In this document: piece after piece, positions 1-11,352 of the stretch | Position numbering within the stretch: position 1 is the stretch's first letter | Layout: the number at the start of each line of letters is the position of its first letter | Assembly: GCA_022841885.1 (NCBI GenBank) | Contig: JALHQP010000006.1 | Location: forward strand, 1-64,000 | Direction: 5' to 3' | Source: Aquincola sp. | Lineage (GTDB): Bacteria; Pseudomonadota; Gammaproteobacteria; Burkholderiales; Burkholderiaceae_C | Length of the DNA stretch: 64,000 nucleotides | Position numbers and translations under genes: made by a program | The notes under the pieces: model-generated | The model's database searches: none | What the model was told of the DNA's origin: nothing | Seen by the model: the letters and a program-made list of their open reading frames with translations, nothing else

Positions 1-132
1 GGCACTCAGCACACAGCCCACATCAGATGCCGGATATACGACTGCAGGCTCAACCCCTCGTGTCCTTCACCGATCGATCAATCGCTGGCGTTGGCGGGGG
101 AGTCCATATAGGAGGGGTTGTGCGTCATGGCG

Positions 133-810
133 CTACTGCTTGACGGGCGCTTGAAACACGGACCACTTGCCTTCCTTGAACAGGTAGAGCGCGGAAGAGA
201 TGCGCATGCGCTCACTGCTTGCGTGCAGATACGCGACTGCTTTTCGCATACCCTCCACTGCCCTTTGGTTCGACGCTGGCGCGTAAAGAAGTCCTCCGCG
301 CTTTGCAACTATGGCGACAAGACCCTCGGGATGTTGCTTAAGCAAGTCATTCCAGAACTCACGGTCCAGAAAGTAGCTGCTGTCGAGGTCGGGGGATTTC
401 CCCTGCACTTGCATGAGGTCACTCCACGGCGACGCCTTGGGTTCACCATAGACGCGCCTGATGTTCCTAACAGCCAGCTCCAGCGCCGCCTCGGGCGTGA
501 GCTTCAGGCGCTCAAGATCTTGTGGGGTGGCGTTCGGCATGGACGTGGGGGTATCGAAGACAAACCGAACGTGCATGTCCCCGATGTAAGAGTACCACCC
601 GGTATCAACCTCAATTTCCTTGCCGTCTGCCAGCCTAGCCTTGGCCTTGCCCATAGGAACAAGGGCTTCGTCTTGCTTGTTGGAGCCGACAGACTCCCGC
701 AGGACCACCATCAGGTTTGAGGCACTGTCATCGAACGAGCGTGGGGCCTGGGCCACGGCAGTCGACGACACAGCGCCCGTAACGAGCAACGAGAGAAGCT
801 TTCGAATCAT
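133..810 (-). CDS. Secreted hypothetical protein
   Basis: I do not recognise the family. The 225-residue product opens with a clear signal peptide (MIRKLLSLLVTGAVSSTAVA, cleavage likely near AQA at 20-23), so it is probably periplasmic. The mature part has mixed alpha/beta character with no cysteine-rich or catalytic motif that I can name. The ribosome-binding site before the ATG at 810 is weak. Codon use and base composition look less GC-rich than the genes that follow, which suggests more recent acquisition. It has no same-strand partner inside the window; upstream of it the minus-strand neighbour is korB, 226 nt away. Confidence 0.7.
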   Translation of the reverse strand: MIRKLLSLLVTGAVSSTAVAQAPRSFDDSASNLMVVLRESVGSNKQDEALVPMGKAKARLADGKEIEVDTGWYSYIGDMHVRFVFDTPTSMPNATPQDLERLKLTPEAALELAVRNIRRVYGEPKASPWSDLMQVQGKSPDLDSSYFLDREFWNDLLKQHPEGLVAIVAKRGGLLYAPASNQRAVEGMRKAVAYLHASSERMRISSALYLFKEGKWSVFQAPVKQ

Positions 811-1036
811 GGCGGAGATGGGAGGCTACGAATATGACGCACAACGTGTTCTAGACCGCAACCGTGCGCCGTATGCAGTCCAGCTGCGGCGTATGCAGGT
901 TCGGACAGGATGCGGCAAGTCGTTGTGCCTCCTGATTTTTTTGGGGCCAATACTGGATCTTCATCACAGCATTATCGAATCACGCACTGCGCGCCGCCGC
1001 CGGCGGCCCGGCGGGGCGCTACTGCACCCGCGACAG

Positions 1037-2092
1037 CTAGCGCAACCCCGCGTTCACCTTCGCCAGCACCGCCGCCCCCGGGCACAGCGCCTTCTCGTCG
1101 AGCCGGTTCAGCGGTGTGGCCACGGTGTTGAGCGCACGGTGCATGTCGGTCGCCTCAGGCTCGACGTAGATCAGCCCGGTGGCCACCTCGCCGGCGTGCG
1201 CCAGGCCCTGCACCAGGGCCATCGCGGCCAGGCGGTCGGTGGGGTCGTGGTCGGCACGGAGTTTGCGCAGCCGCATCACGCGGCCGTCGGGCTGCGGCAG
1301 GTCGATGGCCTCGCCGGGCGCGGGCGCGGCCTCGGTGGGCTTGGCCAGGTCGATGAAGTCGATGCGCGACACGGCCTCGTTGTGCTGGCGCACATAGTCG
1401 TAGCTCTTGGTGCTGCCCTCGTGGTTGTTGAAGGCCACGCAAGGGCTCACCACGTCGATGAAGGCGGCGCCGCCGTGGCGGATCGCGCCTTCGATCAGCG
1501 GCACCAGCTGGCCCTTGTCGCCCGAGAAGCCGCGCCCCACGTAGGTGGCACCGAGCTGCAGCGCCATGGCCACCAGGTCGATCGGGCTGTCGGCGTTGGC
1601 CACGCCCTTCTTGCTCTTGCTGCCGCGGTCGGCGGTGGCGCTGAACTGGCCCTTGGTCAGGCCGTACACGCCGTTGTTCTCCACGATGTACACCATGCGC
1701 ACGCCGCGCCGCATGGCGTGGGCGAACTGGCCGAGGCCGATCGAGGCCGAGTCGCCGTCGCCGGACACACCCAGGTAGAGCAGCTCGCGGTTGGCGAGGT
1801 TGGCGCCGGTGAGCACGCTGGGCATGCGGCCGTGCACGGTGTTGAAGCCGTGGCTGGCGCCGAGAAAGTAGTCCGGCGTCTTGCTGCTGCAGCCGATGCC
1901 CGACAGCTTGGCCACGCGGTGCGGCTCGATGTCCATCTGCCAGCAGGCCTGCACGATGGCGGCGCTGATGCTGTCGTGGCCGCAGCCGGCGCACAGCGTG
2001 CTGATCTTGCCTTCGTAGTCGCGCCGCGTGTAGCCGACCTTGTTGGTCTCCAGCGTCGGGTGGTGCAGCCGGGGTTTGGCGAGGTAGGTCAC
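1037..2092 (-). CDS. korB: 2-oxoacid:ferredoxin oxidoreductase, beta subunit (KorB-like)
   Basis: This is the thiamine-diphosphate subunit of a 2-oxoglutarate/2-oxoacid:ferredoxin oxidoreductase, 351 residues. The TPP-binding stretch starts GDGDSASIGLGQFAHAMRRG and continues through NNGVYGLTKGQ. Cysteines for a [4Fe-4S] cluster are visible at C34 and C37 (CAGCGHDS), in GIGCSS and in SPCVAF. I chose the GTG at 2092 because it overlaps the korA stop as GTGA, the usual sign of translational coupling; the open frame continues much further upstream but only antisense-like sequence is there. The enzyme decarboxylates a 2-oxoacid with CoA to an acyl-CoA and reduces ferredoxin. 2-oxoglutarate is the likely substrate but cannot be proved from sequence. 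Confidence 0.9.
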   Translation of the reverse strand: MTYLAKPRLHHPTLETNKVGYTRRDYEGKISTLCAGCGHDSISAAIVQACWQMDIEPHRVAKLSGIGCSSKTPDYFLGASHGFNTVHGRMPSVLTGANLANRELLYLGVSGDGDSASIGLGQFAHAMRRGVRMVYIVENNGVYGLTKGQFSATADRGSKSKKGVANADSPIDLVAMALQLGATYVGRGFSGDKGQLVPLIEGAIRHGGAAFIDVVSPCVAFNNHEGSTKSYDYVRQHNEAVSRIDFIDLAKPTEAAPAPGEAIDLPQPDGRVMRLRKLRADHDPTDRLAAMALVQGLAHAGEVATGLIYVEPEATDMHRALNTVATPLNRLDEKALCPGAAVLAKVNAGLR

Positions 2093-3951
2093 TTCACCGT
2101 CTCCTTGCGCGGCTTGGCGGCAGTGGCATGGGGTTCGACGATCTCGGCGTGCACATGCTTGGTGATGGCATGCGCGATGAAGCGTGCGGTGATCGGCGTG
2201 CCGTCGTAGTGCAGCACGGGCACCAGCTTCAGCGGGTCCACGTCCAGCTCGTTCATCAGCAGCGTGCGCATCTGGCCGTCGCGGTTCTGCTCGACGACGA
2301 ACACCTCCTCGTGGGTCTCGAGGAATTCGCCCACCGCGTCGGCAAACGGGAAGGCGCGCAAGCGCAACGCGTCGAGCGGGATGCCGCCGGTGACCAGCAG
2401 GTCGAGCGCCTCGTCCATCGCCGGGCTGGTGGAGCCGAAGTAGATCGCGCCCAGGCGCGTCTTGCGCGGCGCCTTGCGGATGACTGGCGTGGGCACCAGC
2501 GAGCGCGCGGTGTCGAACTTCTGCAGCAGGCGCTTGACGTTGTAGACGTAGTCGGGCCCGGCTTCCGAGTAGCGCGCATAGGGGTCGCGCGTGGTGCCGC
2601 GCGTGAAGTAGGCGCCCTTGCTCTCGTGCGTCGCCGGCAGCGTGCGCCAGGGGATGCCGTCGCCGTCCACGTCCTTGTAGCGCGCGAACTCCTTGCCCAT
2701 GTCGAGTTCGGCGGCGGTCATCACCTTGCCGCGGTCGTACTTGTGGTCGTCCTTCCACTCGAAGGGTTCGCACAGGCGCTGGTTCATGCCGATGTCCAGG
2801 TCGGTCATCAGGAACACCGGCGTCTGCAGGCGGTCGGCCAGGTCGAGCGCGGCAGCCGCGAAGTCGAAGCACTCCTTCGGGTCTTCCGGCAGCAGCATCA
2901 CGTGCTTGGTGTCGCCATGCGAGGCGTAGGCGCAGGACAGCAGGTCGGCCTGCTGGGTGCGCGTGGGCATGCCGGTGGACGGGCCGCCGCGCTGTACGTT
3001 GATGATGGTCACCGGGATCTCGGCGAAGTAGGCCAGCCCGATGAACTCGGTCATCAGGCTCACGCCCGGGCCCGAGGTGGCGGTGAAGGCGCGCGCGCCG
3101 TTCCAGCCGGCGCCGGTGACCATGCCGATCGACGCAATCTCGTCCTCGGCCTGCACAATGGCGTACTTGGCCTCACCGGTCTCGGGGTCGTGGCGGAACT
3201 TCTTGCAGTAGGCGGTGAAGGCCTCGGCCACCGACGAGCTGGGCGTGATCGGATACCAGGCGCACACGGTGGCGCCGCCGTACACGGCGCCCAGCGCCGC
3301 GGCCGCGTTGCCGTCGATGAAGATGCGCTGGCCCACGCGGTCGCGCCGCAGCACCTGCAGGCCCACCGGCTGCGGGCCCAGGTGCTCGCGCGCGAAGTCG
3401 ATGCCCAGGTGCAGCGCCTGCACGTTGGACGCGAGCAGCTTTTCCTTGCCCTTGTACTGCTCGGAGAACAGGGTCTCGATGACGGCGGGCTCGATGCCCA
3501 TCAGCTGCGCCAGCGCGCCGACGTAGAGGATGTTCTTGAACAGTTGGCGCTGCCGCGGGTCGCTGTAGGTGGCGTTGCAGATCGCCGTCATCGGCATGCC
3601 GAGGGTGTTGACGTCGGAGCGGAAGGCGCTCTCGGGCATCGGCTTGGTGCTGTCGTAGAACAGGTAGCCGCCGGGCTCGAGTTCGCGCAGGTCCTGGTCC
3701 CAGGTCTGCGGGTTCATCGCCACCATCATGTCGATGCCGGCACGCCGCCCGAGCCAGCCGCGCTCGGACACCCGCACCTCGTACCAGGTCGGCAGGCCCT
3801 GGATGTTGCTCGGGAAGATGTTGCGCGGGCTCACCGGCACACCCATGCGCAGGATGGCCTTGGCGAACAACTCGTTCGCACTCGCCGAGCCCGAGCCGTT
3901 GACGTTGGCGAACTTGACGACGAAGTCGTTCGTCGCTTCGATGCGTTTCAT
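2089..3951 (-). CDS. korA: 2-oxoacid:ferredoxin oxidoreductase, alpha subunit with fused gamma domain (KorA-like)
   Basis: A 620-residue protein. Residues of about 10-190 form the gamma (ferredoxin oxidoreductase catalytic) domain, recognisable from ANVNGSGSASANE. The pyrimidine-binding alpha domain follows, with the family signature YPITPSSSVAEAF and the downstream SGPGVSLMTEFIGLAYFAE. The gamma-alpha fusion is the standard arrangement of bacterial KorA. The ATG at 3951 is preceded by GGAG six bases away and gives MKRIEATND; an in-frame ATG 21 bases upstream would add a tail with no better ribosome site. It is coupled to korB by a 4-base overlap. With the flavoprotein 540 nt upstream it resembles the three-part 2-oxoglutarate oxidoreductases of Azoarcus and Thauera. 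Confidence 0.92.
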   Translation of the reverse strand: MKRIEATNDFVVKFANVNGSGSASANELFAKAILRMGVPVSPRNIFPSNIQGLPTWYEVRVSERGWLGRRAGIDMMVAMNPQTWDQDLRELEPGGYLFYDSTKPMPESAFRSDVNTLGMPMTAICNATYSDPRQRQLFKNILYVGALAQLMGIEPAVIETLFSEQYKGKEKLLASNVQALHLGIDFAREHLGPQPVGLQVLRRDRVGQRIFIDGNAAAALGAVYGGATVCAWYPITPSSSVAEAFTAYCKKFRHDPETGEAKYAIVQAEDEIASIGMVTGAGWNGARAFTATSGPGVSLMTEFIGLAYFAEIPVTIINVQRGGPSTGMPTRTQQADLLSCAYASHGDTKHVMLLPEDPKECFDFAAAALDLADRLQTPVFLMTDLDIGMNQRLCEPFEWKDDHKYDRGKVMTAAELDMGKEFARYKDVDGDGIPWRTLPATHESKGAYFTRGTTRDPYARYSEAGPDYVYNVKRLLQKFDTARSLVPTPVIRKAPRKTRLGAIYFGSTSPAMDEALDLLVTGGIPLDALRLRAFPFADAVGEFLETHEEVFVVEQNRDGQMRTLLMNELDVDPLKLVPVLHYDGTPITARFIAHAITKHVHAEIVEPHATAAKPRKETVK

Positions 3952-4492
3952 GTGGTCTCCATGTATTGGCACGGCAAAGGCGTGGCGGGGCTGCGGCCGG
4001 GGTGCGACCTCGGCGGGTGGCGCGAAGCGCCACCTTCCCTGCGGCGCTCGGGCTTCTGGCCCGCGGTCGAACTCGCTGCGCTCGAACCACGCCCGCGAGT
4101 CAGTTCACGAGGCGCACGCTTCGCGTGCGCGGCCAGAAGCCCTGAGCTCCTCGGCGCCTCCCACGCACCCCAGCCAGAGCCCCGCCACGCCTTCGCAGAC
4201 ACAGCGGTGGTGTGCTCGAGAAACACAACGTGCGGTGCCTCGCTTCGCGGCGGGCGGTGCCCGGGGTGGGCGACCTGTGGGGCGCCGAGGAGCGGAAGGT
4301 TGGAGGTCGGCGCGCGTACCCGCGCGCTTCGTGAACTGACCCGCCGAACGTGTTTGAGCAGAGCGAACGAAGTGAGCGCCGCGAGTTGTTCGGCGCGACC
4401 TCCGACCTGAGCACCACAGGGCAGCCGCAGCGAAGCGGAGACCGCCCCAGGGGGAGCCCACCCCGGGCACCGCCCGCCGCGAAGCGACGCCA
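3952..4492. repeat. Non-coding gap with nested inverted repeats
   Basis: No credible gene lies in this 540-nt gap inside the kor locus. It is built of inverted repeats. The longest has arms 4237-4270 and 4457-4490, 34 nt each with one mismatch (arm start GCCTCGCTTCGCGGCGGG). A second pair is GTCAGTTCACGA near 4100 against TCGTGAACTGAC near 4330. A third is GGGCTTCTGGCC near 4048 against GGCCAGAAGCC near 4132. There are also small hairpins such as CGCACGC/GCGTGCG. Any transcript crossing from the flavoprotein gene to korA would fold strongly here. Confidence 0.75.
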
Positions 4493-6346
4493 TCACTTCG
4501 GCGCCACCTCCAGCGCGACTTTCAATGAACGAGGCTTGTCAGGCGCCACCGGCCCCGCGTGCGCCATCTGCACCAGGAACTTCTGCATGTCCCAGGCCCC
4601 CGTCGGGCAACGCTCGGCGCACAGGCCGCAGTGCAGGCACACGTCCTCGTCCTTGACCATCACGCGCGCGGTCTTGAGCGCGCCGCTCACGTACAGGTCC
4701 TGCGTCGCGTTGCGCGCCGGCGCTTTCAACCGCGTGCGCAGGTCGGCCTCCTCGCCGGGCTCGGTGAACGAAATGCAGTCCATCGGACAGATGTCGACGC
4801 AGGCGTCGCACTCGATGCACAGCTTGTCGGCGAACACCGTCTGCACGTCGCAGTTGAGACACCGCTGCGTCTCCTTGAATGCGGTGGCGGCGTCGAAGCC
4901 CATCTCGGCCTCGATCTTGATGCTCTTGAGTGCCTCCTCCGCCTTCATCCAGCGCGTCTTGTGGCGCAGGTCGCCCGAGATCGCGTTGTCGTAGCTCCAC
5001 TCGTGAATGCCCATCTTCTGCGACAGCACGTTGACGTGCGGCGCCGGGCGTTGCGCCGGGTCCTCGCCGCGCAGGTGCTTGTCGATCGACACCGCGGCCT
5101 CGTGGCCATGCGCCACCGCCCAGATGATGTTCTTGGGGCCGAAGGCCGCGTCGCCGCCGAAGTAGACCTGCGCATGGGTCGAGCGCAGTGTCTTGTCGTC
5201 GATCTTGGGCAGGCCTGAGGAGTGGAACTCGATGCCCACGTCGCGCTCGATCCACGGGAAGGCGTTCTCCTGGCCGATCGCCACCAGCACCTCGTCGCAC
5301 TCGATGAACACATCGGGCGCGCCGGTGGGCTTCAAGCTGCGCTTGCCCTTGGCGTCGTAGACGCTCTCGACGATCTCGAAGGTCATGCCCTTGAGCACGC
5401 CGTTCTCGTGCACCACCGCCTTGGGCACATGGCAAGGCAGGATCGGGATGCCCTCGTGCATCGCGTCCTCCTTCTCCCAGGGCGAGGCCTTCATGTCCTC
5501 GAAGGTCGAGCGCACGACCACCTTCACGTCGTCGGCGCCCAGGCGCCGCGCCGAGCGGCAGCAGTCCATCGCGGTGTTGCCGCCGCCGAGCACGATGACG
5601 CGCTGGCCGACCTTGCTCACATGGCCGAAGTACACCGAGGCCAGCCAGTCGAGGCCGAGATGGATGCTCGCAGCCGCCTCTTGGCGCCCCGGCACGTCGA
5701 GGTCGCGCCCGCGCGGCGCGCCGCTGCCGACGAAGATGGCGTCGTAGCCTTCGGCGAGCAGCGCCTTCATCGAGTCGATGCGCCGGCCGCCGACGAACTG
5801 CACGTTGTCGCGCAGGATGTAGCCCACCTCCTCGTCGATCACGCTCTCCGGCAGGCGGAAGCGCGGCACCTGGGTGCGCATGAAGCCGCCGGCCCTGGGG
5901 TCGGCGTCGAACACCGTCACCTCGTAGCCCAGCGGTGCCAGGTCGCGCGCCACCGTCAGCGACGACGGCCCGGCGCCGACGCAGGCGATGCGCCGGCCGT
6001 TCTTCGGCCGCGCCTGGGGCAGGCGCGCGGAGATGTCCTCCTTGTGGTCGGCCGCCACGCGCTTGAGGCGGCAGATCGCCACCGGCTCGGGCTTCTCGGC
6101 GTTGGCCTCCTCGACGCGCCCGCGCCGGCAGGCCGGCTCGCAGGGGCGGTCGCAGGTGCGGCCGAGGATGCCGGGGAAGACGTTGGACACCCAGTTGACC
6201 ATGTAGGCGTCGCCGTAGCGGCCCTGCGCGATCAGTCGGATGTATTCGGGAACCGGGGTGTGGGCTGGACAAGCCCACTGGCAATCGACGACCTTGTGAA
6301 AGTACGCCCCGAGCTCCGCCGGGGCCGACTGGGTAGGCTGCAACAA
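4493..6346 (-). CDS. FAD/NAD(P) oxidoreductase with two ferredoxin clusters (GltD-like, KorC-type partner)
   Basis: 617 residues. The N-terminal cysteine region (CQWACPAHTP, then GRTCDRPCEPACRRG) is that of the glutamate synthase small subunit and dihydropyrimidine dehydrogenase family. An FAD Rossmann motif (CVGAGPSSLTVARDL) near residue 120 and an NAD(P)H motif (VIVLGGGNTAMDCCRSARRL) near 245 follow. The C-terminus carries two [4Fe-4S] motifs, CIECDACVDICPMDC and CLHCGLCAERCPTGAW. Its likely role is to pass electrons from KorAB to NAD(P), or the reverse. Translation starts at a TTG (6346) placed 8-9 bases after AAGGAG; a second TTG follows directly. It reads toward korA but is separated from it by the repeat-rich gap. 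Confidence 0.85.
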   Translation of the reverse strand: MLQPTQSAPAELGAYFHKVVDCQWACPAHTPVPEYIRLIAQGRYGDAYMVNWVSNVFPGILGRTCDRPCEPACRRGRVEEANAEKPEPVAICRLKRVAADHKEDISARLPQARPKNGRRIACVGAGPSSLTVARDLAPLGYEVTVFDADPRAGGFMRTQVPRFRLPESVIDEEVGYILRDNVQFVGGRRIDSMKALLAEGYDAIFVGSGAPRGRDLDVPGRQEAAASIHLGLDWLASVYFGHVSKVGQRVIVLGGGNTAMDCCRSARRLGADDVKVVVRSTFEDMKASPWEKEDAMHEGIPILPCHVPKAVVHENGVLKGMTFEIVESVYDAKGKRSLKPTGAPDVFIECDEVLVAIGQENAFPWIERDVGIEFHSSGLPKIDDKTLRSTHAQVYFGGDAAFGPKNIIWAVAHGHEAAVSIDKHLRGEDPAQRPAPHVNVLSQKMGIHEWSYDNAISGDLRHKTRWMKAEEALKSIKIEAEMGFDAATAFKETQRCLNCDVQTVFADKLCIECDACVDICPMDCISFTEPGEEADLRTRLKAPARNATQDLYVSGALKTARVMVKDEDVCLHCGLCAERCPTGAWDMQKFLVQMAHAGPVAPDKPRSLKVALEVAPK

Positions 6347-6464
6347 GGTCGCCGTCTCCTTGCGGGAACTGGCGTCCCGCTGGTAACGGCAGTCTAGGCC
6401 TGCGCCCGGGCCCCGCGGTCAGGGCAATTCACTAGCGCGGACAGGGGGAAAGGCGGCCGCGCTG

Positions 6465-7424
6465 TCAGCCGAACGTCAGCTTCTGGGAGATCACGAGCTC
6501 GCTCCAGCGCTGCGCCTCGGCGCCCATGAAGGTCTCGAACTCGGCGGGCGACGAACCCACCCACTCCAGGCCCTGCTGGGCCAGCGTGGCCTTCACCGCC
6601 GCCTGGGACAGCGACTGCGTCACCGCGGCGTGCAGCTCGCGCTGGCGTTCGGCGCCAATGCGCGCCGGGGCCAGGGCCCCGATCCAGGTCGACACGTCGA
6701 AGTTCCTGACGCCCGCCTCCTGCAGCGTCGGCAGCTCGGGCGCCACCGAGTAGCGCTTGGCCGAGGTGACGCCCAGGGCCTTGACGCGCCCGCTCTTGAC
6801 GTGCGGGCCGATCGCCACCCAGGAGCCCATGAACAGCTGCACCTCGTCGTTCATGACGGCCTGCAGCGCCGGCACGCCGCCGCGGTAGGGGATGTGAACG
6901 ATGTGCGTGCCGGTGCGCATCTTGAACAGCTCGGCCGCCAGGTGGTTCAGCGTGCCCAGGCCCGCCGACGAGACGTTCAGCGCCCCCGGCTTCTTCTTGG
7001 CCAGCGCGACGAAGTCCTGCAGGGTGTTGACCGGCAGGTTGGCCGGCACCGCGAACACGAGCGGGAAGCTCAGCAGGCGCGAGATCGGCGTGAAGTCGCG
7101 CAGCGTGTACGGCAGGTTGGCGTAAACCAGCGGGTTGGTGACATGCGAGTCGAACACCAGCATCAGCGTGTTCGGGTCGGCGGCCTGGCGCGCCACCGCG
7201 GCGGCGGCGATCGAGCCCGAGGCGCCGGGTTGGTTCTGGACCACCACGTTCTGCTTCAGCGTCCGGGGCAGGTGCTCGCCGAGCAGGCGCGCAGTCAGGT
7301 CCACCGAGCCGCCGGGCGGCACGGGCACGACGAGGTTCAGGTTGGGGGCGCTGGGCGCGGCCTGGGCCAGCGCCAGGCCGGGCGCGGCGGCCATGCCGGC
7401 CAGCAGCAGTTGCCTGCGGTCCAT
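6465..7424 (-). CDS. Bug-family tripartite tricarboxylate transporter substrate-binding protein (orphan)
   Basis: 319 residues, a periplasmic solute-binding protein of the Bug/TctC family. A signal peptide (MDRRQLLLAGMAAAPGLALAQA) is followed by the family hallmarks VVPVPPGGSVDLTAR, VQNQPGASGSIAAA and HIPYRGGVPALQAV. No TctA or TctB gene lies next to it, so it is one of the many orphan Bug proteins typical of Burkholderiales and may share membrane subunits encoded elsewhere. Its ligand cannot be read from sequence; carboxylates are usual. The ATG at 7424 is followed by a twin-arginine-looking DRRQ but the hydrophobic core suits the Sec pathway. Confidence 0.88.
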   Translation of the reverse strand: MDRRQLLLAGMAAAPGLALAQAAPSAPNLNLVVPVPPGGSVDLTARLLGEHLPRTLKQNVVVQNQPGASGSIAAAAVARQAADPNTLMLVFDSHVTNPLVYANLPYTLRDFTPISRLLSFPLVFAVPANLPVNTLQDFVALAKKKPGALNVSSAGLGTLNHLAAELFKMRTGTHIVHIPYRGGVPALQAVMNDEVQLFMGSWVAIGPHVKSGRVKALGVTSAKRYSVAPELPTLQEAGVRNFDVSTWIGALAPARIGAERQRELHAAVTQSLSQAAVKATLAQQGLEWVGSSPAEFETFMGAEAQRWSELVISQKLTFG

Positions 7425-7482
7425 GTAGTTATCTCCTGCGAGAGCGCCCGGGAGTGTGACAGAGGCGCGTGACAGTGCGAAG

Positions 7483-9780
<2,298 letters not shown>

Positions 9781-9961
9781 CGAGAGCAGGAACAGGGGCG
9801 CGCCGCACTGCGGCGGCTCCGGCAAGGCGGGCAGTGTAGCGAGGCGCTGCATCGCCATCCCCCCAGGATCGTGACTGTCACGCCGTTGAAAGACGCGCCA
9901 CCTAGGGTTACGGTGCGGCGGCGCGGTGCGCCGCGACGACCAACAACTCCTGGAGACAACG

Positions 9962-11242
9962 ATGTTGCAGAAGCGATCGTTCCTGTGGTTCCTGATGGCG
10001 CTGCTGTGCACTGCCGCGCTGTGGATGGCCACGCCCGGCAGCGCCCGCGCCGACGGCGGCGCACGCGGCGCCGACCCGGGCAAGCGCCCGCTGGTGATCG
10101 GCCACCGCGGCGCCAGCGGCTACCTGCCCGAGCACACGCTCGAGGCCTACGCGCTGGCGATCGAGCTCGGCGCCGACTTCATCGAGCCCGACCTGGTGGC
10201 CACCAAGGACGGCGTGCTGATCGCGCGCCACGAGCCGAACATCACCGCCACCACCAATGTCAGCACGCTGCCGCAGTTCGCCGACCGTCGCAAGACGCGC
10301 ATCGTCGACGGCGTCAGCGAGACCGGCTGGTTCGCCACCGACTTCACCTGGGCCGAGTTGCAGCAGGTGCGCGCGGTGCAGGCCTTCGGCGAGCGCGACC
10401 AGGGCTTCAACGGCCTGTACCGCATCCCGAGCTTCGACGAGGTGATCGCGCTGGCCAAGCGCAAGAGCGCCGAGGAAGGCCGCACCATCGGCGTCTATCC
10501 CGAGACCAAGCATCCCACCTTCCACCAGCAGCTCGGCCTGGCGCTCGAGGACCGGCTGCTGCACGTGCTGCAAAAGCACGGCTGGAACCACCGCAGCGCG
10601 CCGGTGTTCATCCAGAGCTTCGAGCAAGCCAACCTGAAGTACCTGCGCGGCAAGACCTCGGTGCGCCTGGTGCAGCTGGTCGACGCCGACGACGTGGCAC
10701 CCGATGGCTCGATCACCTACGCGGCGCCGTTCGACCGCCCGTACGACTGGGCGGTGGCCGGCCGCACCGGCACCTTCGGCGACCTGGTCACGCCGGCCGG
10801 CCTGGCCGAGGTGCGCACCTATGCCGACGGCGTCGGCCCTTGGAAGCCCTACCTGATCAGCGCGGCCTGCATCAACGTCGTGGCCGGCCGCTGCGCGGAC
10901 GCCAACGGCGACGGCCTCGTCAACGACGCCGACCGCAGGCTGCTCGCCCCCAGCGCCGTGATCGCCAACGCGCATGCGCAAGGGCTGTTCGTGCACACCT
11001 GGACCTTCCGCAGCGAGCAGCGCCGCCTGGCCAGCAACTACCGGGGCATGCCGGCCAACGAATACCTCGCCTTCTACGAGGCGGGTGTCGATGGCCTGTT
11101 CAGCGACTTCCCGGACACGGCGGTCGTGGCGCGGACGCTGTGGCTGCTGAAGAAGGATCCCGACGCGGCGAAGTGCCTGGTCGACGGCAAGCATGGTCGC
11201 CAGGGCTCGTGCAAGGGCCTGCGCTGGCTGAACGCCAACTGA
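9962..11242 (+). CDS. glpQ: Periplasmic glycerophosphodiester phosphodiesterase (GlpQ-type) with a dockerin-like calcium loop
   Basis: 426 residues. It hydrolyses glycerophosphodiesters to glycerol-3-phosphate and an alcohol. A signal peptide ([21 protein letters not shown]...ARA) is followed by the catalytic opening [19 protein letters not shown], metal ligands in ADFIEPDLV, and HEPNI. The family's large insertion is present. Near residue 315 lies [18 protein letters not shown], which looks like an EF-hand/dockerin type I calcium loop and is unusual for GlpQ. The ATG at 9962 follows TGGAGACA by six bases, better than the GTG-like upstream frame start. It is divergent from parC, with 181 nt between the two starts. 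Confidence 0.9.
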   Translation: MLQKRSFLWFLMALLCTAALWMATPGSARADGGARGADPGKRPLVIGHRGASGYLPEHTLEAYALAIELGADFIEPDLVATKDGVLIARHEPNITATTNVSTLPQFADRRKTRIVDGVSETGWFATDFTWAELQQVRAVQAFGERDQGFNGLYRIPSFDEVIALAKRKSAEEGRTIGVYPETKHPTFHQQLGLALEDRLLHVLQKHGWNHRSAPVFIQSFEQANLKYLRGKTSVRLVQLVDADDVAPDGSITYAAPFDRPYDWAVAGRTGTFGDLVTPAGLAEVRTYADGVGPWKPYLISAACINVVAGRCADANGDGLVNDADRRLLAPSAVIANAHAQGLFVHTWTFRSEQRRLASNYRGMPANEYLAFYEAGVDGLFSDFPDTAVVARTLWLLKKDPDAAKCLVDGKHGRQGSCKGLRWLNAN

Positions 11243-11245
11243 TGG

Positions 11246-11330
11246 CCCACCCCCGAAGCGGCTGACGCCGCTCCCCCTCTAGGGGGCGCCGCCAGCGGAC
11301 CGGCGCAGCCGGATCCGCGGCGGCTGCCTG
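11246..11330. repeat. Dispersed intergenic repeat, copy 1
   Basis: This sequence between glpQ and the MFS gene contains CCCCCT-AGGGGG followed by GGACCGGCGCAGCCGGATCC (core 11297-11323). The core, including the GCGGCGG that follows it, recurs at 40908-40934 with only a few differences. The paired C and G runs and CCGGC/GCCGG would fold into hairpins. It follows the glpQ stop directly and may act as a terminator or a REP-like element. Confidence 0.6.
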
Positions 11331-11352
11331 GAAGCGCGGCGAGAATGCCGCG

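Noticed and set aside
620-2209. A 529-codon plus-strand frame
   Set aside because: It is antisense to korB, with no recognisable domain.
3952-4492. Several open frames of 100-180 codons on both strands between korA and the flavoprotein gene
   Set aside because: They overlap each other, are rich in Arg/Ser/Pro and simply read the inverted repeats; none has a domain or ribosome site.
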